Assembly: GCF_010994035.1 (NCBI RefSeq)
Contig: NZ_WIXN01000006.1
Span: forward strand, 1 to 64,000
Source of the DNA: Virgibacillus aidingensis
GTDB lineage: Bacteria > Bacillota > Bacilli > Bacillales > Amphibacillaceae
Length of the DNA: 64,000 nucleotides
Direction: 5' to 3'
Position 1 is the first letter of the stretch; each line of letters opens with the position of its first letter. The translations under genes were made by a program, and so were the position numbers. Below the pieces are notes generated by a model. The model was not told the DNA's origin. It worked only from the letters and a program-made list of their open reading frames with translations, and ran no database searches. Positions 27,151 to 37,048 of the stretch are shown one piece after another.

Positions 27151-28557
27151 ATGACGCCAGATCAGATTGGTTTTGCATTATTATACTTAGGTCTGTTTTT
27201 ATTTATCAGTAAATGGATTCGTATCCGTGTAAAATGGCTCCAATCCTTATTTATTCCTTCGTCTGTTATCGCCGGATTTTTAGCCTTGCTCCTTGGCCCG
27301 CAAGTATTAGGAAATATCCTGGGGCAGTTTGTCAGCGAGGAATCCTTTTGGACAAATGGGCTCTTGCCGGAGGCGACCGTTAATGTATGGGCAGAACTGC
27401 CCGGATTGATGATTAATGTTGTTTTTGCCACTTTATTTTTAGGGGTTGCCGTTCCGGGACTCAAACGTTTATGGAATATTGGCGGCCCGCAATTTGCGTT
27501 TGGCTGGACAATTGGCTGGGGGCAATATGTTATTGGTATCATTCTAGCTATTCTGGTCCTGGGTCCAGTATTTGGCATGCCGCCGGTTGCCGGGACATTA
27601 ATTGAAATTGCCTTTGAAGGCGGGCATGGTACTGCTGCAGGACTTCAGGGCTCTTTTGAGGAAATTGGCTTCCCCGAAGGCTATGACCTTTCCATCGGCC
27701 TGGCAACAATCGGAATTCTTACCGGGGTTATTACTGGTATTATTTTAATTAACTGGGCCGTTAGAAGGGGTAAAACGAAAGTAATCAAGGACACAAAAGG
27801 TTTCAGCTCCCTGCGCAGACAGGGGATTGTCGAATTTGAAAATCGGGAGCCTGCAGCAAAAATGACTGTTCGGCCTGAATCGATCGAACCGCTATCATTT
27901 CATTTTGCCATCGTCGGCATTGCCATTCTCATCGGTTTTGTTATTTTGGAAACGTTGATTTGGCTTGAAAGCGTACTGATTGCCGGTTCTGATTTTATGA
28001 CATATATACCGCTCTTTCCACTTGCCATGATTGGCGGGATTATTTTGCAATTGTTCTTCAGCAAGGTAGATAAACAGGAGATTGTTGACCGAAACATGAT
28101 GAACCGGATTCAGGGCTTTGCACTCGATATTTTAATACTCAGTGCGATCGGGACGGTTTCTGTCGATGTAATCGGTGAAAACCTTGTCCCGTTCTTATTG
28201 CTGGCGGCTGCCGGCATTACCTGGAATATCCTGGGCTTTCTCATCTTTGCCCCCCGTTTCATTCCGTCTTACTGGTTTGAACGCGGCATCGGAGATTTCG
28301 GACAGTCTATGGGTGTGACGGCAACCGGGCTGTTATTAATGCGTGCTGCCGATCCGGATAATACATCGCCTGCTTTTGAAGCATTTGGCTATAAGCAATT
28401 GGCGTATGAGCCATTTCTCGGCGGGGGACTCGTCACTGCGCTGTCGATCCCGCTCATTTTCCAATTTGGAGCCATACCATTTCTAATTTTCTCGGTCATT
28501 ATGTGTTTAATTGGTTTGTTCACCGGGCTGTTTTACTTTGGCAGGAAAAAAGTGTGA
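27151..28557 (+). CDS. gltS: Sodium/glutamate symporter-like transporter (GltS family)
   Basis: A 468-residue membrane protein of the GltS/ESS family with 10 or more hydrophobic helices. The motif GGHGTAAG (near 153, in EIAFEGGHGTAAGLQG) matches the conserved re-entrant loop of Na+/glutamate symporters, and a second inverted-repeat loop near GIGDFGQSMGVTATG follows. AAAGGAGGGGG precedes ATG 27151. The substrate is likely glutamate or a related anion with Na+, but GltS-family specificity varies. Confidence 0.85.
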   Translation: MTPDQIGFALLYLGLFLFISKWIRIRVKWLQSLFIPSSVIAGFLALLLGPQVLGNILGQFVSEESFWTNGLLPEATVNVWAELPGLMINVVFATLFLGVAVPGLKRLWNIGGPQFAFGWTIGWGQYVIGIILAILVLGPVFGMPPVAGTLIEIAFEGGHGTAAGLQGSFEEIGFPEGYDLSIGLATIGILTGVITGIILINWAVRRGKTKVIKDTKGFSSLRRQGIVEFENREPAAKMTVRPESIEPLSFHFAIVGIAILIGFVILETLIWLESVLIAGSDFMTYIPLFPLAMIGGIILQLFFSKVDKQEIVDRNMMNRIQGFALDILILSAIGTVSVDVIGENLVPFLLLAAAGITWNILGFLIFAPRFIPSYWFERGIGDFGQSMGVTATGLLLMRAADPDNTSPAFEAFGYKQLAYEPFLGGGLVTALSIPLIFQFGAIPFLIFSVIMCLIGLFTGLFYFGRKKV

Positions 28558-28599
28558 GTGGCATAGTGGGAGGAATTGACCGGCCTTATTAAATGAAAC

Positions 28600-28660
28600 A
28601 GTAAAACACCTCTAATTGGCATACTCAAAAAAATAGCATTCATTCAGAGGCGTTTTTACT
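28600..28660. terminator. Convergent terminator between gltS and hslR
   Basis: Arms AGTAAAACACCTCT (28600-28613) and AGAGGCGTTTTTACT (28646-28660) around a long loop. With A- and T-rich outer arms it can end both converging transcripts. Confidence 0.7.
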
Positions 28661-28724
28661 GGCAGCGTGAAAACTGCAGCAGCTGATAATACTATACAAA
28701 ACACTTTTGCAACGGGAGAACGTC

Positions 28725-28982
28725 CTATGTTGCCTTTTCCTCTTTTAACACGGTATACAGTGATTGTGCCTCGTCCTTTTTTACATTTTCTCTGAGATCA
28801 TTCACCCGGAGTGTAACGAGTTTTTGACCAAACTTAATGACGAGCTCATCGCCAGGGGTAACAGCAGATGACGCCTTTGCCTTATTGCCGTTTATCGTAA
28901 TTCTTCCCTGATCGGCTACTTCTTTGGCCAAAGTCCGCCGTTTAATTAACCGGGATATTTTTAAAAATTTATCCAGACGCAT
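28725..28982 (-). CDS. hslR: RNA-binding S4-domain heat-shock protein 15 family (YabO/RqcP)
   Basis: An 85-residue S4-domain protein (MRLDKFLKISRLIKRRTLAKE) of the Hsp15 family. The B. subtilis member is reported to act in ribosome-associated quality control, helping RqcH add poly-alanine tails to stalled chains. I set the start at ATG 28982 behind AAAGGAG, giving the family length and a 5-base gap after mazG. Confidence 0.92.
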   Translation of the reverse strand: MRLDKFLKISRLIKRRTLAKEVADQGRITINGNKAKASSAVTPGDELVIKFGQKLVTLRVNDLRENVKKDEAQSLYTVLKEEKAT

Positions 28983-28987
28983 AGTTA

Positions 28988-30433
28988 TTACTCCTTTCCC
29001 TTTGCCTGATCCCACAAATTATCCATTTCTTCCAGTGATGTCTGATTTATATCTTTTTGCTGTTTTTTCAGCTGTTCCTCAATATAGGTAAACCTTGACA
29101 GGAATTTCCTGTTTGACCGGTTCAGTGCCATTTCCGGATTGACTTTATAATACCTTGCCAGGTTCGCAATCACAAATAGGACATCCCCCAGTTCCTTCTC
29201 GATTTCCTGAGAATCTTCTGTTTCAATTGCTTCCTTTACTTCAAGCAGTTCTTCATCCAGCTTGTCCCAGACACCGCTGACATCCTCCCATTGAAAACCG
29301 ACTTTGGCCGCTTTATGCTGCAGCTTATATGCTTTGGCGAGGGATGGAAGTTCTCCTGGAATGCCATCCAGCACAGAAGCCGGCTGCTTTCCCTTTTCCT
29401 CTTTCTTTAACTCATCCCAGTTTTTATATACTTCCTCAACAGTTTCCGCCTCTTGATTGCCAAAAACATGGGGGTGGCGATGGATCATTTTGTCTGTAAT
29501 GGAACGGATAACATCATCCACCTGAAAATACCCATTGTCTTCGCCAATTTGACTGTGCAGCATAACCTGCAGAAGGACATCTCCCAGCTCTTCAATGATA
29601 TTCTCATCGTCCTGCTGATCGATGGCATCAATCAGCTCATATACCTCTTCAATCGCGTAAGGTCTCAGTGATTCATGGGTTTGTTTCCGATCCCATGGAC
29701 AGCCATTTGGCCCCCTTAATACGGCGATAATTTCCCTTAGCCTGTGAAAGGTATGGTTTAGCATGGATGCAGGTGCAGGTGGAACATATACACTGGTTAA
29801 ATTACTCATTTCCAAACTGCGGTCCAATTCCTCCAATGGCACTTGTCTAAGGGACTCTCCATGGCCTCCTGCCGATTCCACTACTGTTACTGCATAATCC
29901 GGAGGCAAATCCTCCAAAAGCGCCAGTTTCACCTCAGATGCGATAAACCGGTCGTATACCTGGCAGAAAATAAGGTGCTGTCTGTAGTTCAGCTGGCTGC
30001 GGTCAAAAGAGGTACCATCCACAAACTGAAAGCCGTCAATCGGATCTATTTTTAATGCTGCAAATAAATCATCCAGATAGCTTCGCCCGCCGGCAATCTC
30101 TACTTTTGCTTCCTTTTGCTCCAGTAATAATTGGACTGTTTTTTCGGCGAGCATCGGATGTCCCGGGACTGTGTAAATAATGGATTCCTTTTCCGCTTTT
30201 TCAAGCAAAGCTTTTACAATACGTTTATAGACTTGATCAAATTCTTTTTCTTCTTCATAAAAACTGTCAAATGCCTCAAACGCGACCGATTCTTCCTGCA
30301 GAGATTGTATGACAGGATGCTCCATAGTCCTTGTATAAATGTTGTTTTCGGATTTTGTTAACTTTTTATATAACCCAAGCGGCAATTGATCCAGATCCCC
30401 TGCCCCAAGGCCGATAACTTCAATTTTTCCCAT
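28988..30433 (-). CDS. mazG: MazG nucleotide pyrophosphohydrolase fused to a SAM-methylase-like domain (YabN)
   Basis: A 481-residue two-part protein. Residues 1-215 are a tetrapyrrole-methylase-like domain (VIGLGAGDLDQLPLGLYKKL), and the rest holds two MazG units (GCPWDRKQTHESLRPYAIEE near 245, with EELGDVLLQV, and ELLEVKEAIE/EKELGDVLFVIANL near 400). MazG hydrolyses non-canonical NTPs. The fusion is the standard Bacillus YabN architecture. It overlaps the flippase gene by 14 bases. Confidence 0.94.
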   Translation of the reverse strand: MGKIEVIGLGAGDLDQLPLGLYKKLTKSENNIYTRTMEHPVIQSLQEESVAFEAFDSFYEEEKEFDQVYKRIVKALLEKAEKESIIYTVPGHPMLAEKTVQLLLEQKEAKVEIAGGRSYLDDLFAALKIDPIDGFQFVDGTSFDRSQLNYRQHLIFCQVYDRFIASEVKLALLEDLPPDYAVTVVESAGGHGESLRQVPLEELDRSLEMSNLTSVYVPPAPASMLNHTFHRLREIIAVLRGPNGCPWDRKQTHESLRPYAIEEVYELIDAIDQQDDENIIEELGDVLLQVMLHSQIGEDNGYFQVDDVIRSITDKMIHRHPHVFGNQEAETVEEVYKNWDELKKEEKGKQPASVLDGIPGELPSLAKAYKLQHKAAKVGFQWEDVSGVWDKLDEELLEVKEAIETEDSQEIEKELGDVLFVIANLARYYKVNPEMALNRSNRKFLSRFTYIEEQLKKQQKDINQTSLEEMDNLWDQAKGKE

Positions 30434-32036
30434 TCGGCCACCTCCTGTGGTAAATTTTTAAAAATAAAGAGCTCATCGGCAGCATGCGAAGCTCTTCTTC
30501 TTGAAAAGCCTGCCATCTTACTAACAAATAGATATAAAGGATTCCGCCTATACCGGAAACAAACACACAATAGAATAATAGATATACGCGTGAAGCAGCA
30601 GCCTGCTCCGGGAATATCAGATCCATTGCCAGAACAAATAGCACCAATACAGCTCCAGCTTTAACAAAAGCACGCCAGTTCATTCTTTTGAAAAAACGCA
30701 GCTCCGGCAGTTTCCTTTTTAATTCCGCCAGAACAAGCACGCAAAGTACAAACAGACTCAAAACAGTAGCAATTGCACTTCCGGTAACACCCCACAAGGG
30801 AACGAGGATCTGATTAGCACTCCATTTTGTAAAAAAAGCAATGAGGATAAAGCCCGCAGTCCGTTTCCTGTACTCCAATCCTTGAAGAATTGCAGCTCCC
30901 GTCATCGCAAGAGAACTGAGGAATATCGATAAAACAAGAATTTGCAGATCTGCGGTTCCTTTATCGTTCTGGAATAATAGCGTGTTTGCTTCCGGAAACA
31001 GTAAAATTAACCCGATCGTCGCACCGGCAGCCAAATAAAAACTGAATAATAATGCAGCCTGTATGTTGGAATAAAAGGTTCGCGGGTGCTCTCTCCATTT
31101 TTGTTTTGTCACAGAAGGAAGCAGCGCCAACGCAAAAGAAGAACCCAGAACGGTGCCAAGCTGAATCATTGGCTGTCCCCTGTCAAACACTCCTTTTGCT
31201 TCCATGGCTTCACGTGCCGTTAAACCGTGGTCCATTAACCCGGGGATGAGTGTAAATGTATCTGCAAACTGAATAATAATCAGCACCATATGGTTTAATG
31301 ATGCGACAAGCCCCAGTATAAGCAATGTCGTTACATAATAATTCCATGGAATGGCGTCTGCCTTTGTTGTTACGCGCCTGGAAAGACTTTTCCTGTGATA
31401 ACGGAGTAAAAATAAACCCAAAATCAAAATAGCGGCTAATGCTCCAAATATAGAAGCGATTGCAGCCGCCCGGCCAACATGATATATATCCGACCCTGTT
31501 CTGAAAACCCATACAGCTGCAGCAATAATAATCGAGACCCGGATGATCTGTTCACCTATCTGCGAGCAGGCAGTTGGTGTCATTACAATATTTCCCTGGA
31601 AAAACCCTCTTAGTAAGGCTGTAAAGGGGACCAGTAAAAAAATAAATGCACTTAATTGATATATTCCAGCCAAGTTTTCATCGCCAACAAACAAAGCTAA
31701 AGGTTCTGCATTCAACAGCAGAAAAATAAACATGGGGGTGCATATTCCGGCGATAACCATAAAAACGGGGCCATAAAAACTTTTAATAGTAAGCGATTGG
31801 CCCGTGGCTTTTATCTCCATTGCCATGTTGGATATCGCTGATGGAAAACTGTAAAGTGCCAGGGTCATTGCAATAGCCAGAATCGGATAAGCCTGCTGAT
31901 AAATATAAAACCCGATATCGCCTGTCAGGTTTTGCAGCGGGATCCGGTATCCTGCACTTAATATTTTACTGATCACCCCTGCCAATGTCAGGAGCAGGGC
32001 ACCTTTGACTAATTTTTTTGATTCATTCCGGGGCAT
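30420..32036 (-). CDS. yabM: Polysaccharide/lipid flippase, MOP superfamily (YabM-like)
   Basis: A roughly 538-residue membrane protein with about 14 transmembrane helices, of the MurJ/SpoVB/MviN group (KGALLLTLAGVISKILSAGY ... NLTGDIGFYIYQQAYPI). Start placed at ATG 32036, nine bases after AAGGA; the open frame continues 150 bases upstream but that part is not homologous. In B. subtilis yabM lies in the same place between spoVT and mazG. It probably flips a lipid-linked sugar; substrate unknown. Confidence 0.9.
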   Translation of the reverse strand: MPRNESKKLVKGALLLTLAGVISKILSAGYRIPLQNLTGDIGFYIYQQAYPILAIAMTLALYSFPSAISNMAMEIKATGQSLTIKSFYGPVFMVIAGICTPMFIFLLLNAEPLALFVGDENLAGIYQLSAFIFLLVPFTALLRGFFQGNIVMTPTACSQIGEQIIRVSIIIAAAVWVFRTGSDIYHVGRAAAIASIFGALAAILILGLFLLRYHRKSLSRRVTTKADAIPWNYYVTTLLILGLVASLNHMVLIIIQFADTFTLIPGLMDHGLTAREAMEAKGVFDRGQPMIQLGTVLGSSFALALLPSVTKQKWREHPRTFYSNIQAALLFSFYLAAGATIGLILLFPEANTLLFQNDKGTADLQILVLSIFLSSLAMTGAAILQGLEYRKRTAGFILIAFFTKWSANQILVPLWGVTGSAIATVLSLFVLCVLVLAELKRKLPELRFFKRMNWRAFVKAGAVLVLFVLAMDLIFPEQAAASRVYLLFYCVFVSGIGGILYIYLLVRWQAFQEEELRMLPMSSLFLKIYHRRWPNGKN

Positions 32037-32280
32037 GTGTACCGTCCTTAAAGTAACTGCATTTTTTTCGTACGACAAATGTCCCCTTATTATAGCATAC
32101 GGAGAAAGAGCTTTGTTTATTGTAATGCTCTCGACTCCACATCTTATTAAACATCCCGGATTTTGCACCAATAATTGTGCCCGCATATGTGCACATTGGG
32201 AGCAAAGTCAGATACTGATCTGTTTAACATTACATATATCAACTTATATAAGAAATTTACTTAAAACGAGACTTAATACA

Positions 32281-32316
32281 AAGAGCAAAAACCAACAATT
32301 GTAGGTTTTTGCTCTT
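32281..32316 (-). terminator. Terminator-like hairpin between spoVT and yabM
   Basis: Perfect 13-bp arms AAGAGCAAAAACC (32281-32293) and GGTTTTTGCTCTT (32304-32316). It abuts the repeat element at 32318-32640 and probably ends the spoVT transcript. Confidence 0.65.
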
Positions 32317-32317
32317 T

Positions 32318-32640
32318 TGGAAGTGGCTGGGACAAAACAATTATAGTAAACAGAAATCCGAACATCCTTATATTCTGTGCATAAAACCCGCTCCGTAAAT
32401 ATACTTCGCTTTCACCATTGGCACAAGTGCGACATCCGTTCAAACTCCCTTTGGTCGTTTTCTCGGTGTCTTCTTTGCCGCGGGCGGCTGGTAAGCCTCC
32501 TCGTGCTGACTCGTCTTTAGGGGTCTTACCGATGCCTTTGCTCCCGCTGGAGTCTACGTATATTTCCGGAGCTATTATGGTAGATTGTTCGTCTTTTCAA
32601 TGCTTACATAGAGTTCTGTCTCAGTCTCCTGTATAAATGA
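32318..32640. repeat. Putative dispersed intergenic repeat element with imperfect terminal inverted repeats
   Basis: Left end GGCTGGGACAAAAC (32325-32338) is an imperfect inverted copy of the right end GTTCTGTCTCAGTCTCC (32613-32629). The G+C-rich interior has no coding sequence. Sequence style resembles the structured repeats scattered between genes in Oceanobacillus/Virgibacillus-type genomes. There is only one copy in this window, so the repeat nature is inferred. Confidence 0.5.
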
Positions 32641-32676
32641 GAATTTCACAATTAAGGGTTTACAGAAGTTAACCAT

Positions 32677-33213
32677 TTATTCCATCTGTTTAGCCAGAAA
32701 TCCTGCTGCGGTTTCCACTGATTTTTGTTCTACTTCGCCTATTTTCCCATCCTCCTTGGAAAAAATCATGACACACCCTATCGCATCTCCATTAGCGATG
32801 ATCGGGCTGATGCAGTATGATTTAATCTCTGCATTATTTCCAACGGTGATTTCCAGTGTTTCCGATTCTTTTTCAAAAATTTGCATGCGGTTTTCCATTG
32901 TTTTTGCCAGTTGTGACCCAATTGGCTTTTTTAAGTAATCCTTTTTCGATTCTCCGCTGATGGCAATGATTTCATCCCTGTCACAGATTGCAACAGGCGA
33001 TTGCAGGGAATCAAACAAGGCCTCTGCATATTCCTGCGCAAAATGTCCCAATTCATTTATCGGAGAATATTTTTTTAAAATAACCTCGCCTTCTCTGTCT
33101 ACAAAAATCTCCAACGGATCTCCTTCACGTATTCTTAATGTTCTTCTGATTTCTTTAGGAACAACTACTCTGCCTAAATCATCAATGCGGCGTACTATTC
33201 CTGTTGCTTTCAT
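32677..33213 (-). CDS. spoVT: Stage V sporulation protein T
   Basis: Forespore transcription regulator that modulates sigma-G genes. The 178-residue protein has an N-terminal AbrB-type swapped-hairpin DNA-binding domain (ATGIVRRIDDLGRVVVPKEI, residues 3-50) and a C-terminal GAF-like domain (from about 60). The AbrB domain is closely similar to the separate AbrB in this window. A sigma-G promoter precedes it. Confidence 0.97.
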   Translation of the reverse strand: MKATGIVRRIDDLGRVVVPKEIRRTLRIREGDPLEIFVDREGEVILKKYSPINELGHFAQEYAEALFDSLQSPVAICDRDEIIAISGESKKDYLKKPIGSQLAKTMENRMQIFEKESETLEITVGNNAEIKSYCISPIIANGDAIGCVMIFSKEDGKIGEVEQKSVETAAGFLAKQME

Positions 33214-33349
33214 TCGTTAGCAGTTCCCCTTTCCTGAGATGAATATCTTTAGTGATTTCATTTTGAATTTCTTTTTGCAACGAGGTCTTCCTGTATAAAA
33301 GGCTACAGGAAGCCGGGTTTTCCAAGAAAAAAATCACCTGCTGTGGTTT

Positions 33350-33378
33350 TAGTATGAATCATCTTGGAAGAACTATAC
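33350..33378 (-). promoter_or_regulatory. spoVT promoter (sigma-G)
   Basis: Minus-strand GTATA (33378-33374), a 17-base spacer and CATACTA (33356-33350), matching the sigma-G consensus. B. subtilis spoVT is sigma-G dependent. Confidence 0.75.
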
Positions 33379-33446
33379 ATTCCTGCCTGATTTTTAATAA
33401 GTTAAGGGGAACTTTTCTCCAAATATTATATTTGGATGAGGAAGAT

Positions 33447-36400
33447 TCACGCGCCTCTATCCACATTTGCCAATTGATCGATAAGTTGTTCCGTAATTTC
33501 GTATCTCTTTGGTTTTGTTTTTATGGACGATTTAAAAACAATTTTTAATTTATTATTTTGCGTACCAAGCTGCACTTCCCGGCCAAAGTTATTTGCCAGT
33601 TCAAATAACTTGGAGCCGTCCACCTGCTGGCTGCGGTTTTCCTCAATGAACATTTCAATCTTATTGCTTTTTTCCAAAATAGCTTCGACTTTCTCCCGTT
33701 TGGCGTACATTTTTAACGAGCTTACGGTAAATAAATTCTCCACTTCTTTTGGAAAGTCACCGAAACGATCAATCAATTCATCCTTTAATTCAGTAATATC
33801 TTCAGGAGAACTAATCGCTTGAAACTGTTTATAAATATCAATTTTTTGCTTGCCATCTTTAATGTAAGTATCCGGTATATAGGCATCCACTTTCAGGTTA
33901 AGCTCCGGTTCAAATGGCGTGGTATCTTCTATTTCCTTTCCTTTTTTACGTGATTCAATGGCTTCCTTGAGCATCTGGGAATACATATCAAATCCGACGG
34001 AATCGATAAAACCGTGCTGCTGGGAACCGAGAATATTCCCTGTCCCCCGGATGGATAAGTCACGCATGGCAATTTTAAAGCCGGAACCAAGCTCCGTAAA
34101 TTCCTTAATTGCCTGCAGCCGTTTTTCAGCCACTTCTGTAAGCACTTTATCCTTCTGATAGGTGAAATAGGCATAAGCCACCCGGTTGGAGCGTCCGACA
34201 CGGCCCCTGAGCTGATAAAGCTGACTTAATCCCATCCGGTCCGCATCATTGACGATCAATGTATTTACATTCGGGATATCCACCCCGGTTTCAATTATCG
34301 TTGTGCTGACAAGTACGTCATATTCCCCTTCCAAAAAGGAAAAAATCACGTTTTCCAGTTCTGTTTCATTCATTTGACCGTGCGCCACGGCAATTCTTGC
34401 GTCAACAAGTGTACTGAGATCCCGGGCAATTTTATCTATATTTTCCACCCGGTTATACAGGAAAAATACCTGACCGCCCCGGGACATTTCCCGTTCGATA
34501 GCCTCTCTGATAAACACCGGATTCTGTTCCATTACATACGTTTGGATAGGAAAGCGGTTTTCCGGCGGGGTTTCAATGACAGAAAGATCGCGTACACCAA
34601 GCATGGACATATGCAATGTTCTCGGTATCGGCGTAGCCGTCAGTGTCAAAACATCTACATTTGTTTTCATCTGTTTGATTTTTTCCTTATGCTTTACCCC
34701 GAAACGCTGCTCTTCGTCCACAACCAAAAGACCCAGGTCCTTGTACTCTATATCCTTTGATAAAATACGATGTGTGCCGACGACAACATCTATAGTTCCT
34801 TTTTTCAGCCCATTAATCGTTTCTTTCTGCTGTTTTCTCGTGCGGAATCGACTTAACATACCGATATTTATGGCATGATCCTGAAATCGTTCGCGGATTG
34901 TCTCAAAATGCTGCTGTGCCAGAATGGTAGTCGGGACCAAAAAGGCAACCTGTTTTCCATCAGCAATCGCTTTAAATGCTGCCCGGATAGCCACCTCTGT
35001 CTTTCCATAGCCGACATCTCCGCAAAGCAGGCGATCCATCGGCCGTGGTTTTTCCATATCTCTTTTAATTTCTTCAATACAGCGCAGTTGATCTTCCGTT
35101 TCCTGATAAGGAAACGACGCTTCAAATTCGCGCTGCATCTCGGTATCCTCGGAAAAAGCATACCCCTCCCTTGCTTCCCTTTCCGCGTACAGCTTGATTA
35201 AATCATCTGCAATATCCTCCACGGAAGATTGTACCTTGCGTTTCACCTTCGTCCATTCTGTTCCGCCCAATTTATGCAGCCTTGGTTCTTTTCCCTCGGA
35301 AGCAACAAACTTCTGCACCTGGTCAATCTGATCAATGGGAACGTAAAGCTTGTCATCACCCGAATATTTAATCAGCATATAGTCTTTATGCAGATCATTG
35401 ACTTCCAATGTTTCTATTCCGATATATTTACCCACACCATGACTTGCATGGACAACATAATCCCCGATTTTCAATTCCTGATAGCTTTTAATCCGCTCTG
35501 CATTTGAAATTTTTTGCTGCTTTCTCGGGCGTTTCGTGCGCTTTTTAAATAATTCATTTTCCGTAATAATTACGAGCTTATGCATGGGAAATTCCAGCCC
35601 GCTTGAAATGTTTCCAACCGTAATTGTTGGTATTCTCACAGGCAATTCCGGATTTTCCGCTACGACAGCTTCTATATCATAATCCGCAAAAATGGACTGG
35701 ACTTTTTCTGCCCGCTTGGCATTTGGCACAAGCACAATAACAGAAAAATCTCCTTTATCCCATCTGGTGATTTCATTTTTCAGTAAATTCATTTGTCCAT
35801 GGAATTCCTGCATGGCGCGTGTAGATAAATTAACAATATTTTGCGGCTGTGTATTTGGTATATGGCGCAGGAAAACTGACAAATAAATGCGTTGGGCATC
35901 AATGTTATCCCACACCGTCTCCCAGTCAAAAGAAAATCTGCTGTTACGCACCATTTGATTGGATTCCAACAGACTGCTGTACCATTCCCCTTCTTCCACA
36001 TCCAGATTGGCCGCTGTTTCCTGAATCCGGCTCATTTCATCAAAAATCATTAAACCGTTTGCAGGCAAGTAATCTAATAAACTAGCAGGCTTTTCATAGA
36101 GATAGCCGATATACTTATACATTTCCTGAAAATGTTCGAGGTTTTTTAAACGCTCAATGTCATGCTCTATGACTTCAATGAGCTGCTCCTTTGCCTCGTC
36201 CGATTTCATTTTCTTTAATGACTTGCCCAAAGCTTCCTCCAGGCGTTCCCCGCCTGATAATATATCTTCTTTTGTCAACAGCAGTTCAGTTGCAGGTCCT
36301 ACGGTTATTTCATTTAACTTTTGTAAAGAACGCTGATTTTCTGCATCAAAATAGCGTATAGAGTCAATCTCTTCATCAAAGAGCTCTATACGTATCGGGT

Positions 36401-36968
36401 GTTTTTCTGTAATTGGATAAATATCGATAATACCGCCGCGCAAACTAAACTCCCCGGGTTTCGTGACCATCGGGGCCCTTTCATATCCCATATCTACCAA
36501 ATCGGCCAAATAACCATCTACATTGATTTCCTCTCCAAGTTTGAAAAATAGCTGATATTTGCTCCAATAGCCGGGCGGAGGGAGCATTCGTTTTAAAGCA
36601 GCCGCAGGAGCAATAAGCACACCTGACTTTTTATGCGCCCAGGAGCTTAATGATTCGATGCGCTGACTTCTCAGCTCAGGGCTGGCAAAGGCTATTTCTG
36701 AGGCGATCAATTCATTGACGGGATATAGGTGAACGGATCCCTCATCCATAAATTCACTCAAGTCGTCATAAAGCTGCTGCGCCTGAACCAATTGGTGGGT
36801 GACTAACAGTATCGGCCTTTCCGCAGATTCATGGATTAAAGATACAAGCAGACCTCTTGCAGATCCGGAAAGACCTGCAACCAATTGTTCTTCCATGCCG
36901 CTGGTAACACCATTAATAATAGCCTGGATGTCTTCTTTCGATTGTAAATACTGATGAATACCTTTCAA
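33447..36968 (-). CDS. mfd: Transcription-repair coupling factor
   Basis: Displaces RNA polymerase stalled at DNA lesions and recruits UvrA. The 1173-residue protein has the UvrB-like N-terminus (LVAGLSGSARG), the RNAP-interacting domain (KIGDYVVHASHGVGKYIGIE near 500), and the RecG-like translocase with Walker A CGDVGYGKTEVA and DEEQRFG. The first 13 codons of the longer open frame lack homology; I chose TTG 36968 with GGAGG 9 bases upstream. Confidence 0.96.
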   Translation of the reverse strand: MKGIHQYLQSKEDIQAIINGVTSGMEEQLVAGLSGSARGLLVSLIHESAERPILLVTHQLVQAQQLYDDLSEFMDEGSVHLYPVNELIASEIAFASPELRSQRIESLSSWAHKKSGVLIAPAAALKRMLPPPGYWSKYQLFFKLGEEINVDGYLADLVDMGYERAPMVTKPGEFSLRGGIIDIYPITEKHPIRIELFDEEIDSIRYFDAENQRSLQKLNEITVGPATELLLTKEDILSGGERLEEALGKSLKKMKSDEAKEQLIEVIEHDIERLKNLEHFQEMYKYIGYLYEKPASLLDYLPANGLMIFDEMSRIQETAANLDVEEGEWYSSLLESNQMVRNSRFSFDWETVWDNIDAQRIYLSVFLRHIPNTQPQNIVNLSTRAMQEFHGQMNLLKNEITRWDKGDFSVIVLVPNAKRAEKVQSIFADYDIEAVVAENPELPVRIPTITVGNISSGLEFPMHKLVIITENELFKKRTKRPRKQQKISNAERIKSYQELKIGDYVVHASHGVGKYIGIETLEVNDLHKDYMLIKYSGDDKLYVPIDQIDQVQKFVASEGKEPRLHKLGGTEWTKVKRKVQSSVEDIADDLIKLYAEREAREGYAFSEDTEMQREFEASFPYQETEDQLRCIEEIKRDMEKPRPMDRLLCGDVGYGKTEVAIRAAFKAIADGKQVAFLVPTTILAQQHFETIRERFQDHAINIGMLSRFRTRKQQKETINGLKKGTIDVVVGTHRILSKDIEYKDLGLLVVDEEQRFGVKHKEKIKQMKTNVDVLTLTATPIPRTLHMSMLGVRDLSVIETPPENRFPIQTYVMEQNPVFIREAIEREMSRGGQVFFLYNRVENIDKIARDLSTLVDARIAVAHGQMNETELENVIFSFLEGEYDVLVSTTIIETGVDIPNVNTLIVNDADRMGLSQLYQLRGRVGRSNRVAYAYFTYQKDKVLTEVAEKRLQAIKEFTELGSGFKIAMRDLSIRGTGNILGSQQHGFIDSVGFDMYSQMLKEAIESRKKGKEIEDTTPFEPELNLKVDAYIPDTYIKDGKQKIDIYKQFQAISSPEDITELKDELIDRFGDFPKEVENLFTVSSLKMYAKREKVEAILEKSNKIEMFIEENRSQQVDGSKLFELANNFGREVQLGTQNNKLKIVFKSSIKTKPKRYEITEQLIDQLANVDRGA

Positions 36969-37010
36969 TTTCTTTAACCTCCGCTTGCTGCGCTCTGAAA
37001 AGCGCAAAAT

Positions 37011-37030
37011 GCTTTGGTGATTGCCAAAGC
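37011..37030 (-). terminator. Hairpin between fin and mfd
   Basis: GCTTTGG/CCAAAGC with a 6-base loop, followed on the minus strand by ATTTTGCGCTTTT. It may partly terminate the fin transcript before mfd; the U tract is interrupted. Confidence 0.4.
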
Positions 37031-37048
37031 TTCTCTGTCCAAGTTATT

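Noticed and set aside
33287-33315. CTTCCTGTA/TACAGGAAG hairpin as a terminator in the spoVT leader
   Set aside because: There is no U tract on either strand, and it lies inside the transcribed leader of spoVT.
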